Assembly (NCBI RefSeq): GCF_020176955.2
Contig: NZ_JAIUCZ020000004.1
Span: 744,001 to 808,000, forward strand
DNA length: 64,000 nucleotides
From: Nocardia sp. alder85J
GTDB lineage: Bacteria > Actinomycetota > Actinomycetes > Mycobacteriales > Mycobacteriaceae
Direction: 5' to 3'
The number at the start of each line of letters is the position of its first letter. The stretch's first letter is position 1. Of the stretch, positions 38,084 through 47,004 are shown one piece after another. Under the pieces are notes generated by a model that saw only the letters and a list, made by a program, of their open reading frames with translations, ran no database searches and had not been told where the DNA came from. A program made the translations under genes and the position numbers.

Positions 38084-39705
38084 GCGCGCCGCAACCGCAG
38101 CCGCACACGACCGTCGGTGAGCTCGCGGCGCGGGCGGCACGCTGGCTCGGGCTGGACCAACCCACCCCGCAGTACCGCCATGCCGTGGTCGGGGACCGGC
38201 TCGACGAGCACACCTGGACCCAGACCCGCGATGAAGCCCAGGCCCTGGGCGTGCTGGAGAACCGGATCAGCGACGGTCACACCCACCCCGGCGACCTGCT
38301 GCACGACATGTTCCTGGCCGCCTACAAGGCGCAGCCCCGTATTCGTGACGCCGAGGACATGCTGGTGTCCCGGTTGCCCAATCACGCGGTCGTGTCCTCG
38401 ATCACCGAGACTCCCGAGTGGCGCACTCTGCACCGGCACACCGTCGGTGACCGGCATGCTGCCGCGATGGCCGTGCTGGCCCACGCCGACGCCTTGAGAT
38501 CCTGGTCGGCAGACAGTCACCAGGCGCAATCGGTCGCCGACGATGCTGACCGGCATACTCGCGACGCCCGGGACGCCACCGATGCGGTCACCGCCGCGTT
38601 CGATGACGCGGCCATGGGACGGGACCTGTCCGACCCGGTCCCGGATCAGCAGGTCGACATCGTCGATCAGGCCATCGCCGAGGCATCCGCCGCCGCCGCG
38701 ACAGCGGCCGACGCGACCGCAGGCGCCCAGCACGCCGCGGCCGAGGTCGGGGCCGCGCTACGGGCGTCCCTGCGGGCCGCGGCCGACAAGGCCGCCCAGG
38801 ACGCTGCCGCCGAGCATGCCCTCACGGCGGCGTGGAATATCGCTGATGAGCAGTTGGAACGGATGTCGTTTCGGGAGCGGACCGCGTTGGCGCAGCGGCT
38901 GCGGTCGGGGCGTTTGGGTGAGTTCGCCGATCTGATCGGCCGGTTCCGGGTGATGGCCGCGGGCATCTCCGCGCGCCGCAGCAGCCACGGCCGCGACGAG
39001 GTCATCGGCGTCACCCTTGGCGACGATCTGTCACGGCTGATCCCGTCCGAGCTGGCCGCGATCGGGGTGCCCGCGCTGCGGGCGGTGTTCGCCGCCAGAC
39101 ATGCCGAACAGCAACTCGTGATCTATCAGACCATCGGTCCGCAGCCGGAGAGCCGGGGAGCGATCGTCGCGTGCATCGACTGTTCCCCCTCGATGCGCCA
39201 CCGCCACCCCGGTCCCGGTGGCCGGGAAGTCACTCGCGAAGCGTGGGCCAGAGCCTGTGGGCTGGCGCTGCTGGACCAGGCCCGCCGCCAGCGCCGCGAT
39301 TTCGTCGCCGTCATGTTCGCCGCTGCCGACGACGTCTCGGTGTACCGATTTCCCGCCGGCGACGATCCGCTCCTGGATCAGGTGCTGGCATTCGCCGACC
39401 ATCCCAGCGGCCACGGCACCGACTTCCGGGCCCCGTTGGAGCAGGCCTCGGAAATTCTCGCCCGCCAATACAACCGCGACGGTGCCGTCAAGGGCGACAT
39501 CGTGCTGATCACCGACGGCGAGGACCACCTCGCCGACACCTGGCTCTCGCGGTGGCGAGATCGCAAGACCCGCTTGGGATTCCGCACGTTCATCATTGCC
39601 ATCGACACCGCCCCGACCGACACACTGACCGCCCTGGCCGACCATCTCACCCTCGTCGACGACCTCGTCCCCGCCGCCGCAGACGAGGTGTTCGCCCTCC
39701 TGTAG
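38080..39705 (+). CDS. VWA-domain protein (ViaA/CoxE-like)
   Basis: 541 aa from GTG. The N-terminal 350 residues are helical, with an Ala-rich coiled region. The C-terminal VWA domain has the MIDAS residues ACIDCSPSMR (D367, S369, S371), T447 in HGTDFRAP and D479 in LITDGED. This is the usual partner of MoxR ATPases: metal-dependent ligand binding presents substrates to the ATPase. A decayed relative is at 23189-23500. Confidence 0.9.
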   Translation: MSAPQPQPHTTVGELAARAARWLGLDQPTPQYRHAVVGDRLDEHTWTQTRDEAQALGVLENRISDGHTHPGDLLHDMFLAAYKAQPRIRDAEDMLVSRLPNHAVVSSITETPEWRTLHRHTVGDRHAAAMAVLAHADALRSWSADSHQAQSVADDADRHTRDARDATDAVTAAFDDAAMGRDLSDPVPDQQVDIVDQAIAEASAAAATAADATAGAQHAAAEVGAALRASLRAAADKAAQDAAAEHALTAAWNIADEQLERMSFRERTALAQRLRSGRLGEFADLIGRFRVMAAGISARRSSHGRDEVIGVTLGDDLSRLIPSELAAIGVPALRAVFAARHAEQQLVIYQTIGPQPESRGAIVACIDCSPSMRHRHPGPGGREVTREAWARACGLALLDQARRQRRDFVAVMFAAADDVSVYRFPAGDDPLLDQVLAFADHPSGHGTDFRAPLEQASEILARQYNRDGAVKGDIVLITDGEDHLADTWLSRWRDRKTRLGFRTFIIAIDTAPTDTLTALADHLTLVDDLVPAAADEVFALL

Positions 39706-39753
39706 CCCCGCAGAGCTCTGGCCCGCAGAGCCTCGAGAAGGGAAACCACCACC

Positions 39754-40845
39754 ATGACCGCTGTCGCACCCATCTACATCGCGCCCCTCGCGATGACTGC
39801 TGTCACGCCCACCGCACCCGCCGCCAATCACAACTCGCTGGCCGCTTACACCGACCAGACCAGCCGCAACCCGCTGCTGGGGTACATCGTGGTCTACAGC
39901 GTGTTCCGCGGCCAGATCACCCTGGACGACACGACCGCGCAGTTCCAGGATCTGGGTTTGGAAACCGACCTGTTGCCCGGACCGCTGCGCCCTGACGATG
40001 CGTTCCTGCGTGTCACCGGCGCCGACGGTATCCGCGACACCTACCGGCTGGACACCCTGCGCGACGACGGCACCGACGCCCCCGCCAGCGGTGCGCCGAG
40101 CCCGGCCGGTCCCGTGCGGTCGGCCAGCCTGATGATCCGCCCCGTGCGCCGCGACAGCCAGCGCATCGTGCGCCACATCGTGCGCGAACTGCGTGACGAG
40201 TCCGCCTCCACCCTCGCCTACGACACCCACCTGGGTGAAGTCGTCTTCGAACGCGACAGCGCGTCGAGCAGGTCCGGCCGGCTGGTGATCCGGCTGGACC
40301 ACGCGGCGATCGCCGCGGAGCTCGCGCCCGCCGAACTGCCGCGTGTGCACGCCCTCGTGCGTGCGGTCGAGGAGCAGCATCGGTGGCAGTGCCGGTATCT
40401 GGGGGCCGACCGGATCCGCACCCTGCTACGGGACTACATGCACCACATCGACGCGGTCCCGGTGCGGCCCACCGGTGGTGTGTATTTCGTCACCGCCGAC
40501 CACGCGGCCACCCTCGAGGGTCTGCACCAGTTCATCGAGGGCCTCGGGCACCACAGCATGTTCGCCCGCATCCCGCTGCCCGACGAGACCGAGATGCGCC
40601 AGCTGATCATCACCTCGTTCATCGCCTCCGCCAAGGACGCCCTCCAGCGGCTGTCCGCGGACATCGCCGCCGCCCAGCGAACCACCGTCACCGACAACAA
40701 GCGCAAGGCCCTGTTCGACCGGTTCCGCACCCTCAAACACCAGGCCGCCGACTACTCCCATCGGCTCGAGACCAGCCTGGGCGACACCAGCTCCTCGCTG
40801 GATCTGGTCGAAACCCAGCTCACCGCCCTGCTGCAATCGCAGTAG
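39754..40845 (+). CDS. DUF6744 family protein
   Basis: 363 aa from ATG with GAGAAGGG upstream, 48 bases after the VWA gene. N-terminal NPLLGYIVVYSVFRGQITLD, a central mixed domain and a C-terminal coiled coil (SLGDTSSSLDLVETQLTALL). DUF6744 proteins of unknown function occur on actinobacterial plasmids and phages. Here it is the third gene of a MoxR-VWA operon, so it may be its client or adaptor. Confidence 0.7.
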   Translation: MTAVAPIYIAPLAMTAVTPTAPAANHNSLAAYTDQTSRNPLLGYIVVYSVFRGQITLDDTTAQFQDLGLETDLLPGPLRPDDAFLRVTGADGIRDTYRLDTLRDDGTDAPASGAPSPAGPVRSASLMIRPVRRDSQRIVRHIVRELRDESASTLAYDTHLGEVVFERDSASSRSGRLVIRLDHAAIAAELAPAELPRVHALVRAVEEQHRWQCRYLGADRIRTLLRDYMHHIDAVPVRPTGGVYFVTADHAATLEGLHQFIEGLGHHSMFARIPLPDETEMRQLIITSFIASAKDALQRLSADIAAAQRTTVTDNKRKALFDRFRTLKHQAADYSHRLETSLGDTSSSLDLVETQLTALLQSQ

Positions 40846-40863
40846 ACGACACCGAACCGCCGT

Positions 40864-40891
40864 GGCGGGCCCGCCACCAGGCGGGCCCGCC
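40864..40891 (+). terminator. Terminator after the MoxR-VWA operon
   Basis: A 12-bp stem GGCGGGCCCGCC repeated around an ACCA loop, 18 bases after the stop. Strong GC hairpin without a U tract. Confidence 0.7.
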
Positions 40892-40982
40892 CCTCACCGA
40901 CGCTGCCGATAACGGCCACGGGCCCAGTGATGCGAACCACAGTGTCTCGGCTCATATCATCCACAGTTGCACAGCGGAATTG

Positions 40983-41735
40983 ATGACCGTCCAGACGAGC
41001 ATCCCACATCATCCAGAGCCCCGGCCGCACGGTCGCGCGCCGTGCCACCGTGGCACCGCGGACGTGCGTCGTGTGGTGACCGAGGTGCTGCGGGACCATA
41101 CCGACGAGTCCTCAGCGGTCATCGATCGCGACCACCGGTACGGGCTCACCCGAACCACCATGTTGTCGTGGATGGACAAGGGCCGCAACGGATTCGACCG
41201 CTACTACACACGCAGCCTCAACCCGTACACCCAGCAGTGGAACGCCGCGCGCCGCAACTTCACCGCGCCGCGCATCTTCCTGGTCCGCCGGCGCACCCTG
41301 CGTGCCGTCCCGCAGACGTTCGCGGTGCGCCGGTGGACCGCCTGGCCGGCGTTCTACACCTCGGGGATCTGGCCTCTGCTGACGACCACCGAGAGGCAGG
41401 ACATCGCGCACATCGTCCAAACAGCCACGATCTGGAACCCGACGCGCGAATCGGCCTGGGACCCGATCGTGGCCGGGTTCCGCGACGGGCACCTCGCCAC
41501 CGCGCACGAATGGAACCGCGATCTGCCGCAATGGAGGATGACTCCCCTCGAATCCGGCAGCCTTCGCGCCTACATCGGCATGAACGGCCCCGACCTACGC
41601 TCGCGTGGCTGGTGGACCCCGCGCCCACCACGCGCGCGATCCGCTCCCGCGTGCCCTCGCCGCAGCGGTGACACGCCACCGCCCTCCGGCAGGCCCGTCT
41701 CCCACATACCACCTCGTCCAGGTGCGCAATTGTGA
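40983..41735 (+). CDS. Hypothetical protein
   Basis: 250 aa from ATG. Basic, with VVTEVLRDHTDESSAVIDRD, TMLSWMDKGRNGFDRYYTR and Trp-rich strings (RRWTAWPAFYTSGIWPLL, TIWNPTRESAWDPI). The last 45 residues are Pro/Arg-rich and probably disordered. No family recognised. Confidence 0.6.
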   Translation: MTVQTSIPHHPEPRPHGRAPCHRGTADVRRVVTEVLRDHTDESSAVIDRDHRYGLTRTTMLSWMDKGRNGFDRYYTRSLNPYTQQWNAARRNFTAPRIFLVRRRTLRAVPQTFAVRRWTAWPAFYTSGIWPLLTTTERQDIAHIVQTATIWNPTRESAWDPIVAGFRDGHLATAHEWNRDLPQWRMTPLESGSLRAYIGMNGPDLRSRGWWTPRPPRARSAPACPRRSGDTPPPSGRPVSHIPPRPGAQL

Positions 41736-41926
41736 GGCTTCGGTTCGGCCGCCGTGCGCGAGATCTTCTCCGTACCAGAGGTTCTCGCACCTCCACCATG
41801 TCCAGCGGCCGGGCCGCCGGTCACGGTCTGCCTCGCACCGTCCTGCTCGCTGGGTCCGCACGCCACTCGGCCGTGCGCGGAGCCGTCGATGACCGGCCCT
41901 ACTCGACCTTCGGTCAGGAGTACGCC

Positions 41927-42109
41927 ATGAGCACCACAGACGATGCATCGCAATCGGTTCCATCCACGGTCGGCACGGAGGGCGAGCCCCTAACCGCCGA
42001 CGAGAAGAGAGAGCTGATGACGCTGGTGAAGACCCCCGACCTCACCAGCGCCCAGATCGCTCGCGCGATCGACCTGTCCAGACGTCACGCCGCGTCCCGA
42101 CTGCGATGA
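41927..42109 (+). CDS. Small protein with possible helix-turn-helix
   Basis: 60 aa from ATG with CAGGAG upstream. The C-terminal half, LTSAQIARAIDLSRRHAASR, has the length and pattern of a helix-turn-helix. The acidic N-terminus is probably flexible. A regulator is plausible. Confidence 0.6.
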   Translation: MSTTDDASQSVPSTVGTEGEPLTADEKRELMTLVKTPDLTSAQIARAIDLSRRHAASRLR

Positions 42110-42176
42110 CCGCGATCGCCTGACCGCCGACGCTGCCCGCTGTATCGCCTATTCACCTCGACATGGAGTGATTCTC

Positions 42177-43001
42177 ATGCCTCACTTGTTCACTGCGTCC
42201 TGGATCGATGACTCCGAGAATGTCTGCGCGTTGGCGGACGAGGTCTTCGACGCATGGGTCGAGGTGAAATCCGACGCAGCGTACGGGTTTCTCCAGTCCT
42301 CCCGGCACACCTCCGAATCGCCTGGCCGACTGTCGTTCCGGGCATGCCTGACCGAGACCCTGCCGGACGGCACCCGGGAGACCACCGAGGTCGCCGCGAT
42401 ACGCAGCCGCGATCGGTCCGACGATCCGCCGTCGGGATGGCTCACGGTGGATGTGCACCGCAGTGGCGAGGATCGGCACGACTATCTTTCCTCGCCGTGG
42501 CTGGTGCAGCAGTTGATCGCGCGCGGTGTGCGGCCACGATTCGCCGATGATCCGCTCTCGGTGTCGCCCACCGTCGTCCGTGGCCAGGACGGGGGAGAAG
42601 CCTTGGCAGCACAGGTGACCGACTTCGAGCGCCGCATCCCGGTGGTCGTGCTCAGCAGCGAGCCCGAACTGTTCGCCCGGCTGCGCCGCGAACGCAGCAA
42701 CCTCGCCGACATCGCGGCCGAGACGGCCCGCTCGTGCGCGGGACTGGCCCGTGTGGTCCTGATCGAGGAGGCCGCACGCGTTCAGTTCAATGACGCTGTC
42801 GGGTCCGGTCTCGCCGTCGACGCGGGCGGGTTGCGGGTGTTCCGCCCCGACACGGACCCCGCGGTGGACGCCGACGCGCGCCGGCACCCGCACCGCCGGG
42901 CCGAAGCATGGTATCCACACCCGGCCACAGCTCCCGGTTTCGTCGGGCGGCTGCTGGCCTCGGATGCCCTGATCGCCGCCCACGCCGCAGTGACGGTCTG
43001 A
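42177..43001 (+). CDS. Conserved hypothetical protein
   Basis: 274 aa from ATG with GGAG eight bases upstream. A two-part layout: an N-terminal beta-rich part (FRACLTETLPDGTRETTEVA) and a C-terminal part with RRIPVVVLSSEP, SCAGLARVVLIEEAARVQFN and DAGGLRVFRPDTDP. This last pattern (sequential strands ending in a GxxRxxxPxxDP loop) recurs in actinobacterial plasmid proteins of unknown role. I cannot name the family. Confidence 0.65.
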   Translation: MPHLFTASWIDDSENVCALADEVFDAWVEVKSDAAYGFLQSSRHTSESPGRLSFRACLTETLPDGTRETTEVAAIRSRDRSDDPPSGWLTVDVHRSGEDRHDYLSSPWLVQQLIARGVRPRFADDPLSVSPTVVRGQDGGEALAAQVTDFERRIPVVVLSSEPELFARLRRERSNLADIAAETARSCAGLARVVLIEEAARVQFNDAVGSGLAVDAGGLRVFRPDTDPAVDADARRHPHRRAEAWYPHPATAPGFVGRLLASDALIAAHAAVTV

Positions 43002-43074
43002 ACTGCCCGATCACCGGCCCGCCCCCCGCTCCAGCGGCACACGTCGATGGATGTGAGGATCCGACCGAATCGCC

Positions 43075-43221
43075 ATGATCCCCGCCGAGATTCCGCTCAC
43101 GGCCCTCTCGGTCGCCGCGCTCGTCGCCGCCGTACTTCTCGCCTGGCTGCTGCGCGATGCGAATGCGACCTCGATCCCCGCAACGAACGCGGCGCCACCC
43201 CAGCCGATACGCACATCGTGA
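43075..43221 (+). CDS. Small single-helix membrane protein
   Basis: 48 aa from ATG. One hydrophobic helix (LTALSVAALVAAVLLAWLL) near the N-terminus, then a short polar tail. The stop overlaps a GTG start of the next tiny frame. Confidence 0.45.
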   Translation: MIPAEIPLTALSVAALVAAVLLAWLLRDANATSIPATNAAPPQPIRTS

Positions 43222-43316
43222 TCATCGTCACCGTGCCGCCCTCCGCCGCAACGATGCACGTCGTCATCGCGGCTGCGCCGGCACCGGCCAGCACATGCGA
43301 CCACCGTGTGCCCTGA
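43218..43316 (+). CDS. Tiny coupled frame
   Basis: 32 aa from GTG overlapping the previous stop (GTGA). Hydrophobic (MIIVTVPPSAATMHVVIAAA). It may be a real small membrane peptide or chance. Confidence 0.3.
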   Translation: MIIVTVPPSAATMHVVIAAAPAPASTCDHRVP

Positions 43317-44621
43317 TCGCGCCTACTGCGAATCCCACGTGCTCGCCCTGACCACCCAGGGCGCTGCGCACCGCTTCGCCGCGTCGCATCCGCCATCGGG
43401 CCGCAGGTCGGTTCAACGCCATCCGGCGCAGCATCCACGCATCCACACCCCGCCAGGTGATGTGTAATTCGAGGGAGTCCGAGACCGTGAATGTCATCGA
43501 CAGTTTCCGCGACGAGTTCTTTTTCTTGTCGAATTGTTCCGACCACCCCGCTGTCTACGACGAGGTGGAGTATCCGTCCGGTGAGCACGCCTTCGCCGCA
43601 GCGAAAACCCTGGACCTCGCTCAACGCGCCGCGATCCGCGAATCGGCTACTCCCAGGGCCGCCAAGGCTGCCGGGCGAGCTGTCCCGTTGCGGCCCGGCT
43701 GGGACCGTCGCGTGCGGTTCGAAGCGATGCGCGACATTCTCGCCTCGAAGTTCTCCGTCGCGGCGATGGCCGACCGGTTGACCGCGACCGGTGATGCGCT
43801 GCTGATCGAGGGCAACACCTGGCGTGACGGAACGTGGGGACGCTGGCAGCGGCCCGGATACCTAGCGGCCACCGGCGGCAACGAACTCGGGTGGCAGTTG
43901 ATGCGCACCCGCACCCGACTGCGCGGGCTGGACCCGGCGGTGCACTGGCCCCGCGCTGCCTTGACCGGCCACCGGGAGCACCTTCTGGACCCCGGCGTAC
44001 ACGACTGGGTCCGAGACGAACTCGCGCGTGTCACCCGCAGACTTCACACCCAGCACGCCACCACCGTGGGGTGCAGTGGTATGGCCACCGGCGCGGACAC
44101 CTGGTGGGCCGAGGTGGTCCAGCAGACCGGCGGGATGAGTTTGTGGGCATACGTACCGTTCCCCGGCCAGTCCGACCGGTGGACTCCCGCCCAGCAGGCC
44201 GACCACCGCCGGTTGCTCGCCGCCGCCGACCGAACGCTCACTATCGGGGCCACCGCCCACACGCGGTTTCTGTTCGCGCGCAACGAGGTCATGATCGGTT
44301 CTCTGGGGAAACCACCCGGAATGGGTTGCAAACGTGGGCCTTTGTGCAGCTCAGCGATCTTCACGGAGAGTATCAGATCGCAACAGGTGTCGCGGTTGCC
44401 CTCACGGCGGTCTCACAACCTGCATCGACGGGTCGAGAGCGCTCCTCGCGACGTGCCGCGCCCCGATACACGCCGTCGCTGAACTGCTGGCGCAGAGATT
44501 CTCAGGGCCAGTCGGATTCCCTATCGGTGGCAAGCCACCGCGGACCCAATTGGCCGCCATAGCAATCCGGCCGCAACCACCCATCGGGGCGCCAGGGCCG
44601 CGACCTCGGTTATGGAGCCCC

Positions 44622-45220
44622 GTGACCGTTTCCCTACTGGTGGCCGCATTCGTCGCCTTCATCGCGACGACCGTCGACGACCTGATCATCGTCACCGCAC
44701 TATTCACCACCAGCCGCGCCACCCGGAAACCACGACCGGCCACCATCATCACCGGCCAGTACATCGGCTTCACCGCCATCGTCGGCATCTCCCTGGCCGC
44801 TGCCGCCGGACTGCACACCGTGCCCGATCGCTGGGTCGGACTGCTCGGGTTCGTACCCATCGGCTTCGGGCTCTGGGGCCTGTGGCGATTACGCCGCACC
44901 GACAAGGATTCCCGGCCTGCGCTGGCGTCGACCGCGACCAGCATCGCCGCCGTCACCTTCGCTAACGGTGCCGACAACATCGGCGTGTTCACCCCACTGG
45001 TCCGCAGCCTGCCGGTACTCGGCGCGATCGGTACCGCGCTCGGGTTCCTGGTGCTGGTCGGCGTGTGGTGCGGACTCGGCGCACTGCTCGCTCTCACCGG
45101 GCCGTGGTCACAGCCCTGGGTCGGGTCAGTCACTGGCTGGTCCCCGTCGTCTTCCTGGTCATCGGCGCGTTGATCCTCACCACCACAGGAGCATTCACCC
45201 TCATCACCGACCCGCTCTGA
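44622..45220 (+). pseudogene. cadD: CadD-type cadmium resistance transporter, frameshifted
   Basis: The main frame from GTG 44622 gives CadD features: FIATTVDDLIIVTALF, ITGQYIGFTAIVGISLAAAA, VTFANGADNIGVFTPL and several membrane helices. The frame then ends early at 45173 with a non-family tail. The natural last helix (VTALGRVSHWLVPVVFLVIG) is in another frame from about 45105 to TGA 45220, so one base is probably lost near 45100. CadD exports cadmium across the membrane. A sequencing error is possible. Confidence 0.82.
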
Positions 45221-45435
45221 GCGCAGCGCACCCGAGCCCAGACCAGCCACGCGCCACCGGGATGTCGACAGTGCCGATGGTCCACTACCGGCTGCCCACA
45301 AGCAACCTCGGTGGCTGTCGACAAGAGTTCTCGGCAATTGCCTGGAGAACGCTGGCAGACACAACATGTCGTGTTCAGGAAATCTGTCAGACCCCAGGTG
45401 TAGTGTTCAAGTGCCAGGCAGGCTCTCCTGAACAG

Positions 45436-45475
45436 GAACGAGCCCCAACCGGGGCAACCGGCATGAGGCTCGTTC
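45436..45475. other. Hairpin inside the transposon
   Basis: Nine perfect pairs GAACGAGCC/GGCTCGTTC around a 22-base loop which itself is GC-rich. It lies between cadD and the next gene. It may be a terminator or a structured RNA. Confidence 0.4.
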
Positions 45476-45579
45476 GGTAGCACTTGGTCCGTGCAGCCCG
45501 AACCTACCTCACATGGTCCAGATCGGTCGGATATCGATCAGGGCCGCCGGCACGGCATGCCAGGTGTGAGGAGCTGGGT

Positions 45580-46371
45580 ATGGCTAGGAAACGCGCTCAG
45601 GCGCGGACAGGCGGGGCAGCGGGGCGCTATCGGGTTCCTGCGGGCACCGTCTACAACGAGTTCGTCGGTGTCCTTGGGCCCATCCGGGGTCCCGCGGAAG
45701 CTGAGCTCCATGTTCGGGTCGGCGAGCACGCCGGCCGTTGTGTGGACTGGTCCATCGACTTGATCGCACGATCGGGTCATCAGGAGGATTTCCTCCGCGT
45801 CAAACGTCCGCTGGAACGACGGACGCGGCAACGGGTATCGGTGAGCGGTTCCACGATCCGTCAGGAGACCTTTGACCAGCTCGATCCGCGGCGGTCCGTG
45901 CCGCGTATCGTCACGAAGCTGCGGGCTGGCGACACCGAACTCGTAGATCAGGAGTACGCACGCCACATCGCGTCGCTCTATCGAACGTGGACCTCCGGAA
46001 ACGGCGTAGATCCCCACACCGAGGTCATGTTCCAGTTCGCGATGACTCTTCGGGACGACCCGCAGTTCGGTGCCGAGGGCGAATACTCGTGGGTGCGCGA
46101 CACTGTCGTCGCGCTGGATCCGGACCGGTTTCAGGATGTGATCGCCGAGCGTGCCGCGCACTATTTCGCCGGCCGGCCCTGCACCGCTGGCGTCTGCAAC
46201 CCCGCCAGCGAGCGGATGAAGTTCCTTCGGATCGGTGTGCCGAGCTCCAGCCCGGACATTCCCGCCGATGCGCTGGACGACGATCAGGCTTTTCATGGAA
46301 ACCCGACCATGGGGATGCTCGCCGACTACCTGAACGCTGGTCGTGACTGGGTGGATCGCCTGACGGGGTAG
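45580..46371 (+). CDS. Hypothetical cargo protein
   Basis: 263 aa from ATG with GAGGAG upstream. Basic N-terminus (MARKRAQARTGGAAGRYRVP), then a mixed domain (AEAELHVRVGEHAGRCVDWS, ALDPDRFQDVIAERAAHYF) and a C-terminus ending MGMLADYLNAGRDWVDRL. Carried by the Tn554-like transposon. Function unknown. Confidence 0.6.
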   Translation: MARKRAQARTGGAAGRYRVPAGTVYNEFVGVLGPIRGPAEAELHVRVGEHAGRCVDWSIDLIARSGHQEDFLRVKRPLERRTRQRVSVSGSTIRQETFDQLDPRRSVPRIVTKLRAGDTELVDQEYARHIASLYRTWTSGNGVDPHTEVMFQFAMTLRDDPQFGAEGEYSWVRDTVVALDPDRFQDVIAERAAHYFAGRPCTAGVCNPASERMKFLRIGVPSSSPDIPADALDDDQAFHGNPTMGMLADYLNAGRDWVDRLTG

Positions 46372-46405
46372 GTTCGGCTCGGCGAAATGCCGAGCGTGAT
46401 CTGGC

Positions 46406-46459
46406 GCCCCGGCGGGTCGTCGTGAGCGGCGCCTGCCGTGCACGACGACCCGGCGGGGC
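46406..46459. terminator. Bidirectional terminator hairpin
   Basis: Two 19-base arms (GCCCCGGCGGGTCGTCGTG and its complement with one mismatch) around a 16-base loop, lying between the convergent cargo gene and tnpC. Confidence 0.75.
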
Positions 46460-46479
46460 ACCCGTAGCTGCCCAAACGG

Positions 46480-47001
46480 TCAGCGTCGCTTGTTCATTCC
46501 GGCGAACAGCTCCCGGTTCGCCGCGCGGGCCGCATCGAGCTCCTGGTCCCGTTCCCGAAGTTGTCCTCTCAGTTCGGTAACTTGCTGTTCCAGGTTCACA
46601 ACTTGGCGCTGCAGCTGATCGATATCGGCCGGGGCTCCGAGCCCCGACTCCCGCCAAGCCTCAGCCCCCAGCAGCTCGGACAGCCGCTTTTCCAGCTGCT
46701 TGTTGTGACCAGCCATACGCGCGACGCGGGCCTCGGCGTTGGCCAAGTCCGCCCGCAGTGACGCCGCAGTCACCGACGTTGCAGCCGCGCCGTCTTGTCG
46801 CGGCGCGGTTTGGGCTGCGTGGACTTGTGCGAGCAGGTCGCGGTGGCGGTAGATGTATGTGCGGTCGACGCCCGCGGCGCGGGCGATCGCCGACACACTG
46901 ATGTCGTCGCCGTCGCCGCGAGCAATGTTGAGCGCCTTGACAACTCGTTGTCTGCGCCTGGCGGAGTCTGCCTGTCGTCCCTGAGTCATAGTGTCGGCCA
47001 T
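46480..47001 (-). CDS. TnpC-like protein (DUF6262)
   Basis: 173 aa from ATG. Helix-turn-helix at 36-56 (ISVSAIARAAGVDRTYIYRH), then a coiled coil (LQRQVVNLEQQVTELRGQLR). This is the normal third gene of Tn554-type modules, an accessory factor that in Tn554 influences orientation and frequency. It starts three bases after the tnpB stop. Confidence 0.85.
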   Translation of the reverse strand: MADTMTQGRQADSARRRQRVVKALNIARGDGDDISVSAIARAAGVDRTYIYRHRDLLAQVHAAQTAPRQDGAAATSVTAASLRADLANAEARVARMAGHNKQLEKRLSELLGAEAWRESGLGAPADIDQLQRQVVNLEQQVTELRGQLRERDQELDAARAANRELFAGMNKRR

Positions 47002-47004
47002 GGC

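Noticed and set aside
39031..40380. Long open frame opposite the VWA and DUF6744 genes
   Set aside because: It is a mirror frame of GC-rich coding DNA. The plus-strand frames have known domains and good starts.
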